Origin: Acetobacter malorum
GTDB taxonomy: Bacteria > Pseudomonadota > Alphaproteobacteria > Acetobacterales > Acetobacteraceae
DNA: 56,465 bases
Assembly: GCF_001580615.1 (NCBI RefSeq)
Contig: NZ_LHZC01000035.1
Location: 1 to 56,465 of the forward strand
Direction of reading: 5' to 3'
Program-made: the position numbers and the translations under genes
Shown here: positions 17,023 through 28,887 of the stretch, in pieces
Layout of the letters: each line of letters opens with the position of its first letter
Position numbering within the stretch: position 1 is the first letter of the stretch
The notes under the pieces: model-generated
Databases searched by the model: none
Seen by the model: only the letters and a program-made list of their open reading frames with translations
Told to the model about the DNA's origin: nothing

Positions 17023-17973
17023 TCAGGCGGAGCGCGGCGCGATGTCCTTGCGCGGGAAGCGGAAGTCATGGTTGCAGAACTCGCACGTCATCACAATCTG
17101 CCCGTCATCCTGGCACATGTGGTCCAGATCATCCGTGTCGAACCCTTCCAGCACATTGGCCAGACGGGCGCGGGAACACCGGCAGCCATAGGCCAGCGCG
17201 CGCGGCTGGCTGACGTGCAGATCTTCCTGATGGAACAGGCGGTGCAGCAGGGTGGCAGACGGCAGCGTGTCGTCCAGCACTTCCTTTGTGGACAGCGTGG
17301 AGGCCAGAATAGTGGCGGTTTCCCAGCTTGCGTCGGCGTCTTCATCGCCCACAACATGGGTGCCACCTTCACCAGCAATGCGTTCCAGCACAAGGCCGCC
17401 AGCGCGCCAGCCTGCATCCGTCATGGTGCAGCACAGATAGATCCAGCAGGCATGCTGCTCACTGGTGCTGAAGTAATGCGTTGCCATAGCAGCGAGGTCA
17501 TCGCCCGCAAGGTCCACAATCCCCTGATGCCGCTCCATGTCCGGACCCTGATCAACCGTGAGGGCCATATAGCCATTGCCCAGCAGGTCACGATCAGTCG
17601 GGTTCGGGGTATCCAGAAGCAGGGCGTCCAGAGCGTCATCATCCGTGCGGGCGTAAAAGCGCAGCGCGCCGGTATCGGTGCAGTCTGCCACCAGCATGGT
17701 GACGGGGCCGTCGCCTTTGATTTGCAGGGAGAACGCGCCCTGAAACTTCAGCGCAGAGGCCAGACCGGCGACCAGCGCCAGCGCCTTGCCAGCCAGACGG
17801 TTCACCACATTGGGGTGGTCATGGCGGGTCAGCAGCACATCGGTCAGCACGCCAAGGCGCACCAGACGCCCGCGCACGGGGCGGCCTTGCAGATAGAACG
17901 GCGTGACACCACCGGGCACAACCAGATCCGGCACATCGGGACGGTCACGGTCAAGAAAAGCAGGAGTTTCCAT
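17023..17973 (-). CDS. hslO: redox-regulated chaperone Hsp33
   Basis: Cytoplasmic Hsp33 holdase, activated by oxidation. 316 residues from the ATG at 17973; an in-frame TTG at 17991 is unlikely. The C-terminal redox switch is complete: CRC followed about 30 residues later by CEFC, the four zinc-binding cysteines whose disulfide formation activates the chaperone. It is the fourth gene of an argD-argF-small protein-hslO run, 88 bases after the previous stop. Confidence 0.93.
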   Translation of the reverse strand: METPAFLDRDRPDVPDLVVPGGVTPFYLQGRPVRGRLVRLGVLTDVLLTRHDHPNVVNRLAGKALALVAGLASALKFQGAFSLQIKGDGPVTMLVADCTDTGALRFYARTDDDALDALLLDTPNPTDRDLLGNGYMALTVDQGPDMERHQGIVDLAGDDLAAMATHYFSTSEQHACWIYLCCTMTDAGWRAGGLVLERIAGEGGTHVVGDEDADASWETATILASTLSTKEVLDDTLPSATLLHRLFHQEDLHVSQPRALAYGCRCSRARLANVLEGFDTDDLDHMCQDDGQIVMTCEFCNHDFRFPRKDIAPRSA

Positions 17974-18061
17974 AAAAAACCTTAAGTGCAATCAGTGCTG
18001 AGAATATGGGGAGGCACCCCCGGCAATAACAGGGGGCGTCCTTGCTGACTGATGCAGGGGC

Positions 18062-18379
18062 TCAGATGTCTGAGGAAATGGACAGTTCCAGCTGTTCAAG
18101 CTGCTGTTCCAGCGTGCGGGCGGCCTCCGCATTCAGGCCCAGACTGTCCTTCAGGGCGCGCAGAAAACCCTGACGGCAGGCGTCATGCGCGCTGTCCAGA
18201 TCCGCAGCGCGGCCGCAGCCTGCCAGACAATCCAGATAGGAAGCACGGAACGGCGCGAGTTTATCCGCAGCAAGCGGCAGGCTGGCCAGAATGGTGTCCA
18301 GACTGTCTTCCACCCATCCCGGTGTGGCCGGTGTGTCTTCCGTGCCGGAGGGGGTTACGGGTTTGTCCGCGCCGTTCAT
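18062..18379 (-). CDS. small three-cysteine protein between argF and hslO
   Basis: A 105-residue protein with no recognised domain. It has an acidic, Pro/Thr-rich N-terminus (residues 1-25), then a helical region with Cys51, Cys55 and Cys68 (spacing C-x3-C-x12-C), and a Gln/Glu/Leu-rich C-terminal helix. No signal peptide or membrane segment. It starts 3 bases after the argF stop, so it is co-translated with the arginine genes, and it precedes the redox chaperone hslO. The cysteine spacing could bind metal or respond to oxidation; that is speculation. Confidence 0.7.
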   Translation of the reverse strand: MNGADKPVTPSGTEDTPATPGWVEDSLDTILASLPLAADKLAPFRASYLDCLAGCGRAADLDSAHDACRQGFLRALKDSLGLNAEAARTLEQQLEQLELSISSDI

Positions 18380-18382
18380 TGC

Positions 18383-19381
18383 TTATTCCTTCCCGAAAGA
18401 GAGCCAGTTCTCTCCGCCCATGGTCCAGGCCAGCAGGCCTTTCTGAGCGTGCAGACGGTTCTCGGCTTCATCAAACACGACGGATTGCGGGCCTTCAAAC
18501 ACCTCTTCCGTCACTTCCTCCCCAATATGGGCGGGCAGGCAGTGCATGAACAGGGCATCCGGCGCGGCCACGGCCATCAGAGCAGCATCCACCCGGTAGG
18601 GGGAGAGCTTGGCAAGGCGCATGGCGGATTCTTCTTCCGAGTCCGACATGCTCAGCCATGTGTCCGTCACCACGCAGTCAGCGCCTTCCACAGCAGCGCG
18701 CGGGTCTGTGGTCAGCACCACATCGCCACCTTCCTGCTTGGCCCAGTCCAGCACGTCCTGCGGCGGGGCCATGTCTGCCGGGGTAGCGGCGCGCAGCTTG
18801 AAGCCGAAGCGCACAGCCCCTTCAATCAGGGAGACCAGCACGTTGTTGCCGTCACCTGTCCAGGCAAAAGTGCGGCCTTTAACCGGGCCACGATGCTCTT
18901 CATACGTCAGGATATCGGCCAGAATCTGCACCGGGTGAGAAGACGGTGTCAGACCGTTGATAACCGGCACGCTGGCGGCACGCGCCAGTTCATGCAGGTT
19001 TTCCGTGCGGCCCGTGCGCAGCACCAGCGCATCCACAAAGCGGGAGAGGACGCGGGCGGTGTCTGTAATGGTCTCACCCCGGCCAATCTGCATGTCGGCC
19101 GGGGAGAGGATGACGGCATCCCCGCCCAACTGACGAATTCCCACTTCAAAGGAGACACGGGTGCGGGTGGACGGCTTGGAGAGGATGATCCCCAGCGCCC
19201 GGCCAGCCAGCGGCACGCGCGGATGCAGGGGGAAACGACGGCCCTTCTGCATCTGCTTCATACCGGCGGCCACATCCAGAATCTGGCGCAGGGTACCTGC
19301 GTCCAGATCTTTCAGGTCGAGGAAGTGGCGCGGCCCGGTCTGCTTGGTGGGGGTGGAGAGAGAGGTAAGGGCAGCGCTCAC
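18383..19381 (-). CDS. argF: ornithine carbamoyltransferase
   Basis: Makes citrulline from ornithine and carbamoyl phosphate, the sixth step of arginine biosynthesis. 332 residues. The signature elements are present: STRTR (carbamoyl phosphate binding), HPVQ and HCLP (catalytic Cys). This distinguishes it from the related aspartate enzyme encoded at 51470. The start codon overlaps the argD stop by 4 bases, and the next gene starts 3 bases after its stop. Confidence 0.95.
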   Translation of the reverse strand: MSAALTSLSTPTKQTGPRHFLDLKDLDAGTLRQILDVAAGMKQMQKGRRFPLHPRVPLAGRALGIILSKPSTRTRVSFEVGIRQLGGDAVILSPADMQIGRGETITDTARVLSRFVDALVLRTGRTENLHELARAASVPVINGLTPSSHPVQILADILTYEEHRGPVKGRTFAWTGDGNNVLVSLIEGAVRFGFKLRAATPADMAPPQDVLDWAKQEGGDVVLTTDPRAAVEGADCVVTDTWLSMSDSEEESAMRLAKLSPYRVDAALMAVAAPDALFMHCLPAHIGEEVTEEVFEGPQSVVFDEAENRLHAQKGLLAWTMGGENWLSFGKE

Positions 19382-20583
19382 AGGGTGGGCTCCAGTGTTT
19401 TGTTATTTTGGGTATTGGTCAAAATCTGCACCGCTTTTTTAAGGCGGGAGACAGCCTCACGGCACTCGTCTTCAGAAATCGTCAGGGGCGGCACCAGACG
19501 CAGAACGTTGTCACCCGCTGTGACGCACAGCAGGTCGGCGTCCTGCGCTGCGGCCTGCACTGTGCCAACCGGCAGCACGCACCGCAGGCCGATCAGCAGG
19601 CCAAGGCCGCGCCGTTCCGCAAAAATGGTGGGCGCGCTCTGCACCAGTTCATCCAGCAAACCATCCAGCAGAGCGGCGCGGGAGCGGACCTGCTCCAGAA
19701 AGCCGGGAGCCAGCAGAACATCAAGCACCGCATTGGCCGCCGTGCAGGCCAGCGGGTTCCCGCCAAAGGTGGTGCCGTGCGTGCCTGCCGTCATGTTCTT
19801 GGCAACGGCTTCCGTCGCCAGAACGGCCCCGATGGGGAAGCCACCGCCCAGACCTTTGGCGGCGGACATCACATCCGGCGTAATGCCGGCCCATTCATGC
19901 GCAAACAGCTTGCCCGTCCGGCCTACGCCGCACTGCACTTCATCCAGCGCCAGCAGCACGCCGGTTTCATCACACAGCGCGCGCACGGCTTTCAGATACT
20001 CAGGGCTGGCGACCTTGATGCCGCTTTCCCCCTGAATGGGTTCCAGCATGATGGCGGCCGTCTGCGGTGTAATGGCGGCTTTCAGGGCTGTGATGTCATT
20101 AAACGGCACATGCACGAAGCCCGGAACCGGAGCACCGAAGCCCTCCAGATATTTCGGGTTGCCGGTGGCGGAGAGCATGGCCAGCGTCCGGCCATGGAAC
20201 GCGCCATCCATGCAGATAATGTCCGTCCGTTCCGGGTGGCCGGACATGGCCTGTGCCCGGCGGGCGAACTTCACCATGCCTTCATTGGCTTCCGCGCCGG
20301 AATTGCAGAAGAACACGCTGTCCGCAAAGCTGTTGGCAACCAGCCGTTCCGCCAGCCGCGTGGCCTGCGGGATCTGGAACAGGTTGGAGACGTGCATCAC
20401 GCGGCCCACCTGCTCACTGAGTTCTTTGACCATATGCGGGTGCGCATGCCCGATGGAGCAGGTGGCAATGCCCGCGGCAAAGTCCAGGAATCGTCGCCCG
20501 TCCGTCGTGTACAGCCAGGCGCCTTCGCCACGCTCAAAAGCGAGGGGGGCACGGTTGTAGGTCGGTGTCAGGGCTGGAATCAT
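19378..20583 (-). CDS. argD: acetylornithine aminotransferase
   Basis: PLP-dependent class III aminotransferase, 401 residues from the ATG at 20583. It converts N-acetylglutamate semialdehyde to N-acetylornithine and often also serves lysine synthesis. Visible motifs: LDFAAGIAT near the N-terminus, [13 protein letters not shown], and the PLP-binding lysine in SAAKGLGGG. Longer in-frame starts up to 20688 have no ribosome-binding site. First gene of the arg/hslO run. Upstream it shares a 248-bp divergent region with recX; that region contains a 7-bp GC hairpin at 20651-20675. Confidence 0.93.
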   Translation of the reverse strand: MIPALTPTYNRAPLAFERGEGAWLYTTDGRRFLDFAAGIATCSIGHAHPHMVKELSEQVGRVMHVSNLFQIPQATRLAERLVANSFADSVFFCNSGAEANEGMVKFARRAQAMSGHPERTDIICMDGAFHGRTLAMLSATGNPKYLEGFGAPVPGFVHVPFNDITALKAAITPQTAAIMLEPIQGESGIKVASPEYLKAVRALCDETGVLLALDEVQCGVGRTGKLFAHEWAGITPDVMSAAKGLGGGFPIGAVLATEAVAKNMTAGTHGTTFGGNPLACTAANAVLDVLLAPGFLEQVRSRAALLDGLLDELVQSAPTIFAERRGLGLLIGLRCVLPVGTVQAAAQDADLLCVTAGDNVLRLVPPLTISEDECREAVSRLKKAVQILTNTQNNKTLEPTL

Positions 20584-20831
20584 GGAATAATTCTTTGTGT
20601 TGCGTGTGAGGTGGTCATCAAAAAAGGAGAAACAGTGCAAAACAGAAAATGCCCGCTGCCTGATCTGGAGCGGGCGACCCGTTTGCACGCGGCATGATGG
20701 GGGTGTCCTGCGGGCAGAGTCAAACGTCTAAAACGAAAATCTCGCATGAAACTGTCACATTTCTTGCGCAGGAGGGGGGTAAATGGGTCAGGAATGGTCT
20801 TTTTGCAGCAAAATGAGGCATAAGGGCGGAC

Positions 20832-21509
20832 ATGGGATCTGACACCGCACCCCCTTCCGATGTACCGCCGCCTGACCGCAAGGTTTTGCGAGAAGCGGCT
20901 CTGGCGCATCTGGCGCGTTTTTCCACCACACGGCAGGGGCTGGAGCAGGTGTTGTTGCGCCGCATTGCCCGCTGGGAGCGCAGCGCTCTGAAGGCCGGGG
21001 CCGAGCAGGAGGATGTGCGCGCCACCGCCGCCGCCCTGCGCCCGGTGGTGGAAGCTGTGGCGGACGATATGATTCGGCTGGGTGCTGTGGATGATGCCGC
21101 TTTTGCGCAGGCCCGCGCCCGCCGACTGGTGCGCTCTGGCCGCTCCGGCCGCGCCGTGCAGGCGCATCTGGCCGCCCGTGGCGTGGAGGCTGATGTGCGT
21201 GAGGCCGCCTTGCAGGAGGTGGTCGAAGGGTTTTCTCCTGGGGAAGTTGAGCTGTCTTCAGCCCTTGTGCTGGCGCGCAAGCGGCGGCTGGGGCCGTTTG
21301 CCGGAATGCCGTCTCTCCGCCCCCCGCGTGCCTCTGCCGGGAAGGAAGAAGAGGGCGGACGCGGCCTGAGCCCGGAAGAGGTTGAGGAGCGCCGCGCCAT
21401 GGGGATTCTGGCCCGCGCCGGGTTTGGGCGGGACGTGGCGCAGCGGGTGCTGGAGATGGACCCTGCGGAAGCGCAGGAGTGGATGGAGCGTTTGAGGGCC
21501 GAGTCGTGA
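20832..21509 (+). CDS. recX: regulatory protein RecX
   Basis: 225 residues of the RecX family, which binds RecA filaments and limits recombinase activity. The all-helical repeats are visible, for example LAHLARFSTTRQGLEQVLLRR near the start and DDMIRLGAVDDAAFAQARARR mid-protein, with a late ILARAGFGRDVAQRVL segment. The central stretch is longer than in E. coli RecX, with a Glu/Gly-rich insertion at about 165-190. recA is not adjacent, and no LexA-type site is evident upstream. The stop overlaps the GTG start of the next gene. Confidence 0.88.
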   Translation: MGSDTAPPSDVPPPDRKVLREAALAHLARFSTTRQGLEQVLLRRIARWERSALKAGAEQEDVRATAAALRPVVEAVADDMIRLGAVDDAAFAQARARRLVRSGRSGRAVQAHLAARGVEADVREAALQEVVEGFSPGEVELSSALVLARKRRLGPFAGMPSLRPPRASAGKEEEGGRGLSPEEVEERRAMGILARAGFGRDVAQRVLEMDPAEAQEWMERLRAES

Positions 21510-21964
21510 AGCGTTGGAGTGTTTTGTTACTGCCGCTGTTGCTGGCAGCCTGTGCCGGGCATGGCGGATGGGGTGGCTCTGTGCAGTGTGCCCCTTATGC
21601 GCGGGAGCATTCCGGTGTTCAGTTACGCGGGGCGGCGGCCAGCTGGTGGCGGCAGGCCGGGGGGCATTACACTCGCACCTCCGCGCCGCAACCGGGTGAG
21701 GTGCTGGTGTTCCGCTCCACGCGCCGTCTGCCGTCAGGGCATGTCTCTGTGGTGCGGGCGGTGAAAAATTCCCGCCTTGTGCTGGTGGACCACGCTAACT
21801 GGGAGCCGGGACGGGTGACGCGCCGCGCACCGGTGGAGGATATCTCACCGGGGAATAACTGGACGCAGGTGCGTGTCTGGTGGTCGCCTATTCACGGCAT
21901 GGGGAAAACCGTCTACCCTACGTATGGATTTATAGAACCTGTGCTGGAGGGCGGCAGTTCCTGA
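21506..21964 (+). CDS. CHAP-domain lipoprotein
   Basis: Predicted 152-residue lipoprotein with a CHAP (cysteine-histidine amidase/peptidase) domain, a fold that cuts peptidoglycan peptides or amides. The start is the GTG at 21506, overlapping the recX stop as GTGA, with GAGGG just upstream. Signal peptide with lipobox LAAC (Cys16). The catalytic residues are Cys28 (VQCAPYARE), His79 (SGHVSVV) and probably Asn98 (DHANW). Likely a cell-wall hydrolase anchored in the envelope; the exact bond is unknown. Confidence 0.82.
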   Translation: MKRWSVLLLPLLLAACAGHGGWGGSVQCAPYAREHSGVQLRGAAASWWRQAGGHYTRTSAPQPGEVLVFRSTRRLPSGHVSVVRAVKNSRLVLVDHANWEPGRVTRRAPVEDISPGNNWTQVRVWWSPIHGMGKTVYPTYGFIEPVLEGGSS

Positions 21965-22133
21965 GGCTGGCGTCCGCCGGGTGATCGGTCCGCACGGTGT
22001 TTTGCCCCGTTTTTCAGGCCCCGCAGAGAGATCGGGCTTGCATGATGGGGGAAGCGCCGCCATGTGGTCAGAACAGAAACAGGGAATTTTGGCCGTTCGC
22101 AGTGCGCCGGCCTTATAAACAGAGGGCTGTTGA

Positions 22134-22385
22134 ATGGGTAGCTTAAGCATCTGGCACTGGCTGATTGTGCTTGCGGTTGTGCTGGTGGTTTTTGGTGGTG
22201 GCGGCAAGATCAGCTCCATGATGGGTGACTTCGCGAAGGGGATTAAATCCTTCAAGAAACACATGGCGGACGATGAACCGATGGATGAACCGGCTCCCCG
22301 TGCCGGTGGCCATATTTCTCCCCCGCCTGCTGCCAAACCGGTAGACCCCGCTGCTGTGCAGCCTGAAAAAACACACCAGCCCTGA
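22134..22385 (+). CDS. tatA: twin-arginine translocase subunit TatA
   Basis: 83 residues: short N-terminal transmembrane helix ([18 protein letters not shown]), the hinge, and the amphipathic helix [14 protein letters not shown], followed by an acidic/proline-rich tail. It forms the pore ring of the Tat pathway for folded proteins. The usual FG motif is expanded to FGGGGK. No tatB or tatC follows; the next gene is mtnB. The N-terminal sequence fits TatA rather than TatB. Confidence 0.9.
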   Translation: MGSLSIWHWLIVLAVVLVVFGGGGKISSMMGDFAKGIKSFKKHMADDEPMDEPAPRAGGHISPPPAAKPVDPAAVQPEKTHQP

Positions 22386-22461
22386 GGCCAGCCGTACGGC
22401 ACGGCAGGACGCAGGCCGCCTTCAGGCGGTCCGCAGGCGGATTAAAGGCCGGATTTAAAGC

Positions 22462-23082
22462 ATGAGCGAAACCATGACGGATTTTGCACGCGCCACGCAG
22501 GATATTCTGGTGGCTGGGCAGCGGATGGATGCGCGTGGCTGGGTGCCTGCCACGGCAGGGAATATCAGCCGCCGTCTGCCGGATGGGCGCATCGCCATCA
22601 CCCGCTCCGGCTGCCACAAGGGCTTTCTGCAGGCAGCGGATGTGATTACGGTTGATGAAGCCGGAAAACCGCACCGCAGCGGCGATAAGCCGAGTGCGGA
22701 AACGCTGCTGCATTGCCAGATCTATCAGCAGGACCCCACCGCAGGCGCTGTGCTGCACGGGCATTCCGTGGCGGCGACCGTGCTTTCCATGGTCGAGAAA
22801 GGTCCGGCTCTTCACCTGGCAGACTATGAAGTGCTGAAAGTGTTTGAAGGCCAGACCACGCACGAAACGTCGGTCCCGGTGCCCCTGTTTGAGAACGATC
22901 AGGATATTGCCCGTCTGGCGCAGGTGGTTGCACCGTCCTTTGGCAGCATGGCAGCGGGCTACATTATTCGCGGCCATGGCGTGTATGTGTGGGGTAAGGA
23001 TATGCCAACCGCACTGGCGCGTCTGGAAGGGCTGGAATTTCTTCTGGCCTGCCTGCTTGAAAGAAGGAAGCTGGGCCTGTGA
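22462..23082 (+). CDS. mtnB: methylthioribulose-1-phosphate dehydratase
   Basis: Class II aldolase-fold zinc enzyme, 206 residues. It dehydrates 5-methylthioribulose-1-phosphate in methionine salvage. Metal ligands are visible in VLHGHS and RGHGVYVWG, and the catalytic Glu in KPSAETLLH. First gene of a run with 4-base overlaps (mtnB-mtnD-mtnC-ribF). Confidence 0.93.
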   Translation: MSETMTDFARATQDILVAGQRMDARGWVPATAGNISRRLPDGRIAITRSGCHKGFLQAADVITVDEAGKPHRSGDKPSAETLLHCQIYQQDPTAGAVLHGHSVAATVLSMVEKGPALHLADYEVLKVFEGQTTHETSVPVPLFENDQDIARLAQVVAPSFGSMAAGYIIRGHGVYVWGKDMPTALARLEGLEFLLACLLERRKLGL

Positions 23083-23624
23083 GCACGCTGACCATCTATC
23101 AGGATACCGTCCCCGAAACCCCGGTTCTGCAAACGCAGGACCCGGCGGAAATTGCCAGCCAGTTGAGCCCGTTGGGTGTGCGGTTTGAACGGTGGGAAGG
23201 CCCCCAGATCCCGCCGCGCTCAGCAGATGCCGAGACGGTGCTGGCCACCTATCGTCCGTTTCTGGACAAATTAATGGGCGAGACGGGGGCAGGCTCTGCC
23301 GACGTCATGCAGGTGAACCCCGGCACGCCCAACCTCCCTGCGCTGCGGGCTAAATTCCTGTCTGAGCATACGCATAGTGAAGATGAAGTGCGCTTTTTTG
23401 TGCATGGCTCCGGCCACTTCATCCTGCATGTGGCGGACAAAATTTACGATGTGGAATGCACCCAGACAGACCTGATTTCCGTGCCGGAAGGCACAAAGCA
23501 CTGGTTTGATGCCGGGCCTGCGCCGGATGTGGTGGCTCTGCGGATTTTCACCCGCAAGGAAGGCTGGATTGCGGACTATACCGGCACCGACCTTGCAACC
23601 CGTTTTATGGCTTACGATCAATGA
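23079..23624 (+). CDS. mtnD: acireductone dioxygenase
   Basis: Cupin-type metal dioxygenase, 181 residues. It converts acireductone and oxygen to the 2-keto acid precursor of methionine plus formate (Fe form). The metal site is visible: EHTHSEDEVRFF (two His and the Glu) and EGTKHWFD (third His). Starts at a GTG overlapping the mtnB stop (GTGA). Confidence 0.94.
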   Translation: MSTLTIYQDTVPETPVLQTQDPAEIASQLSPLGVRFERWEGPQIPPRSADAETVLATYRPFLDKLMGETGAGSADVMQVNPGTPNLPALRAKFLSEHTHSEDEVRFFVHGSGHFILHVADKIYDVECTQTDLISVPEGTKHWFDAGPAPDVVALRIFTRKEGWIADYTGTDLATRFMAYDQ

Positions 23625-24337
23625 GTGCAGTCTCTCACACGCCGCGCGTCGTCCTGCTGGATATTGAGGGCACAACGGCTCCCATCTCCTTCGTGCATCA
23701 GGTGCTCTTCCCTTATGCCCGCACGCATCTGCCCCAACTGGTGGCGGAACAGGCGCATGATCCGGTGGTGCATGCCCAACTGGAAGAAATTGCCCGTCTG
23801 GCCCCCGGCGTGCCGCCTATGGAGCAACTGACGCGCTGGATGGATGAGGACGCCAAGGTCGGCCCGCTCAAGGCACTTCAGGGTATTGTGTGGGGGCAGG
23901 GCTATCAGCGCGGTGAACTGATCGCCAGCCTGTATCCGGATGTGGTGCCGGCTCTGGAAGCGTGGTCCAAAGCCGGGCTGACACTGGCGGTCTATTCTTC
24001 CGGCTCCGAGCCTGCGCAAAAGCTGATTTACGGCCATACGCAGCAGGGTGACGTCACTCCGCTGTTCAGCCGCTTTTTTGACCTGCGTGTGGGTGGCAAG
24101 AAAGACGAGAAGAGCTACCGCAACATCCTGCTGGAAACCGGCTGGAAGCCTGAGGATGTGCTGTTCCTCTCTGATGTGACGGCGGAACTGGATGCCGCAG
24201 CCGATGCCGGATTGCAGGTCTGCCAGATTGCCCGTCCGGAGGATGGCACGGTGGCAGGCAAGCGCCACCCGGTGGTGGCAACCCTGCCGGAAGCGGCGCG
24301 CCTGTTCGGTCTGCCCGGTGCGGAGCCGCAGGCGTGA
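23621..24337 (+). CDS. mtnC: enolase-phosphatase E1
   Basis: HAD-superfamily bifunctional enzyme, 238 residues. It enolises and dephosphorylates diketomethylthiopentyl-1-phosphate to acireductone, the substrate of the preceding mtnD product. HAD motif I appears in the MtnC form DIEGTT, motif II is YSSGS, and motif IV is FLSDVTAELDAA. The start overlaps the mtnD stop (ATGA). Confidence 0.94.
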   Translation: MSAVSHTPRVVLLDIEGTTAPISFVHQVLFPYARTHLPQLVAEQAHDPVVHAQLEEIARLAPGVPPMEQLTRWMDEDAKVGPLKALQGIVWGQGYQRGELIASLYPDVVPALEAWSKAGLTLAVYSSGSEPAQKLIYGHTQQGDVTPLFSRFFDLRVGGKKDEKSYRNILLETGWKPEDVLFLSDVTAELDAAADAGLQVCQIARPEDGTVAGKRHPVVATLPEAARLFGLPGAEPQA

Positions 24338-25281
24338 TCAGGGCGCAGCTGCACGAGAACTGGAAGACCATCCCCGATGAAGCTCGTGGCTGCGCTGCTG
24401 CTCTGGGGAATTTTGATGGGGTGCATCTTGGGCACGCTCATCTGGTGCACACCCTCCATTCCGCCCGGCCTGACCTACCTCTGGCTGTGGTGACGTTTGA
24501 CCCGCACCCGCGGGAGCTGTTCCGCCCGCAGGACCCGCCGTTTCGCCTGACCTTGTCGGCTGAAAAGCTGGCAGCGCTTGAGGCGCTGGGTGTGCGGCAT
24601 GTCTTCCAGATCAAATTTGATGAAGCGTTCTCCCAGATGTCCGCCGAGCGGTTTGTGGAAGATGTGCTGTATGACGCGCTGGGCCTGAAGCACGTGGCCT
24701 GCGGGCCGGATTTTGCCTTCGGGCATCGGCGCGGGGGCGATGTGACGTTCCTGTCCGAGCGCTCTGCGGAGCTGGGCATGGGCTTTACCCCCGTGCAGGC
24801 CCTCTCCGACGGGGCTGGCCCGTATTCTTCCTCCCGCATCCGGCGTCTGTTGCAGGATGGGTACCCGGAACGGGCCGCGGAAGAGTTGGGCCGCCCGTGG
24901 TTTATCCGGGGTGAGGTCAAGCATGGCGACAAGCGTGGCCGCCTGCTGGGCTTCCCCACCGCCAACATTCCGCTGGGGCGGCATCTTGAGCCCGCACGCG
25001 GGGTGTATGCAGTCACGGTTCGTCTGCCTGACGGCCAGACCCGGCCCGGGGTGGCCAATATCGGCCGCCGCCCGACGATTGATGACGGGCAGGAAAGCCG
25101 GCTGGAAGTCAATCTGTTTGACTTTGACGGCGACCTGTATGGCCAGACCCTCTCCGTAGCACTCCACCGCATGTTGCGGGCTGAAAAACGCTTTGAGGGG
25201 CTGGACGCGCTGAAAGACCAGATTACGCAGGATGCCGCACAGGCCCGTGGCGTTCTGGAAGACGAACTGCGCGGGAATTAA
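24334..25281 (+). CDS. ribF: bifunctional riboflavin kinase / FAD synthetase
   Basis: Makes FMN and then FAD. 315 residues: N-terminal FAD synthetase domain with LGNFDGVHLGHAHL at about 27-40 and the conserved SSSRIR motif near 168, then a C-terminal riboflavin kinase domain (GRLLGFPTANI, about 204-214). Starts at GTG overlapping the mtnC stop, so flavin synthesis is translationally linked to the salvage genes. It also precedes ileS, a common proteobacterial order. Confidence 0.95.
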   Translation: MIRAQLHENWKTIPDEARGCAAALGNFDGVHLGHAHLVHTLHSARPDLPLAVVTFDPHPRELFRPQDPPFRLTLSAEKLAALEALGVRHVFQIKFDEAFSQMSAERFVEDVLYDALGLKHVACGPDFAFGHRRGGDVTFLSERSAELGMGFTPVQALSDGAGPYSSSRIRRLLQDGYPERAAEELGRPWFIRGEVKHGDKRGRLLGFPTANIPLGRHLEPARGVYAVTVRLPDGQTRPGVANIGRRPTIDDGQESRLEVNLFDFDGDLYGQTLSVALHRMLRAEKRFEGLDALKDQITQDAAQARGVLEDELRGN

Positions 25282-25303
25282 CCCTGATAATGCCCCTTGC
25301 AGC

Positions 25304-25332
25304 TTGACCCTTTGGGCTTGCGCTTGGATAAC
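25304..25332 (+). promoter_or_regulatory. predicted ileS promoter
   Basis: TTGACC (25304-25309), 17-base spacer, GATAAC (25327-25332). The -35 matches consensus at 5 of 6 positions and the spacing is ideal. Transcription would start near 25339, about 70 bases before the ileS ATG. Confidence 0.5.
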
Positions 25333-25343
25333 GGATAAACGTG

Positions 25344-25368
25344 CAGGTCTGCCAGTCTGGCAGGCCTG
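25344..25368 (+). promoter_or_regulatory. hairpin at the 5' end of the ileS leader
   Basis: CAGGTCTGCCAG (25344-25355) and CTGGCAGGCCTG (25357-25368) form a 12-bp inverted repeat with one T/G wobble and a single central base. It would be almost at the very 5' end of the transcript from the promoter at 25304. No T tract follows, so it is not an ordinary terminator. Confidence 0.45.
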
Positions 25369-25409
25369 TTGTTGTGCTGAACCCGAACCAGAGTGACACC
25401 TGCCGTTCC

Positions 25410-28330
<2,921 letters not shown>

Positions 28331-28334
<4 letters not shown>

Positions 28335-28831
28335 GCACACCGCTTATGCGCCGGCCCTTCGGCATCGGTTTTCTGGTGCTGATGCTGGCCCTCTCGGCGG
28401 ATCAGCTCAGCAAATACTGGATTTTGTATGGGCTGGATCTGCCGGAACGGGTGTCTGTTAAGGTCATGCCGGGCCTGAACTTCACCATGGTCTGGAACCA
28501 TGCGGTGACGTTCGGGATGTTTGGTGGTTTAGGCAATGCCGGGCGGATTCTGTTCTCCGTTATCGCACTCAGCGTGGCCTCTGGCCTGCTGGTGTGGATG
28601 GCCAGAACCCCCAGTAAACTGACAGCCGCCTGCGTGGGGGCCATTACCGGCGGGGCCATTGGCAACGTGATTGACCGGGTGCGTTATGGCGCGGTGGTCG
28701 ATTTTATTCATGCACATGCTTTTGGTTGGTCATGGTATGTGTTTAATGTGGCTGACTCTGCTATTGTATGTGCAGTCTGTGTTCTGGTGTTGCAGAGTGT
28801 CTTTTCGGACCGGCAGCAGCAGGCATCGTGA
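28331..28831 (+). CDS. lspA: lipoprotein signal peptidase
   Basis: Signal peptidase II, 166 residues, which removes signal peptides from prolipoproteins in the inner membrane. Four transmembrane helices. The catalytic aspartates are D115 (NVIDRVRYG) and D142 (FNVADS), matching the family positions. Starts at a GTG overlapping the ileS stop (GTGA). The pairing ileS-lspA is widely conserved, and several lipoproteins of this window would be its substrates. Confidence 0.95.
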
Positions 28832-28887
28832 TTTATAAAGCAACCTGTCGTACCGGCAGGCTGGGCAGGAAGGATATAAGACAGAAG

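Noticed and set aside
18185..20035. 616-codon open frame antisense to argF and argD
   Set aside because: Shadow of two certain genes; composition is typical of antisense translation.
20584..20831. LexA/SOS box upstream of recX
   Set aside because: No GTTC-N7-GTTC or GAAC-N7-GAAC pattern was found in the divergent region.
25282..25409. T-box or other amino-acid riboswitch before ileS
   Set aside because: Leader is too short and lacks specifier and antiterminator elements; only one simple hairpin is present.
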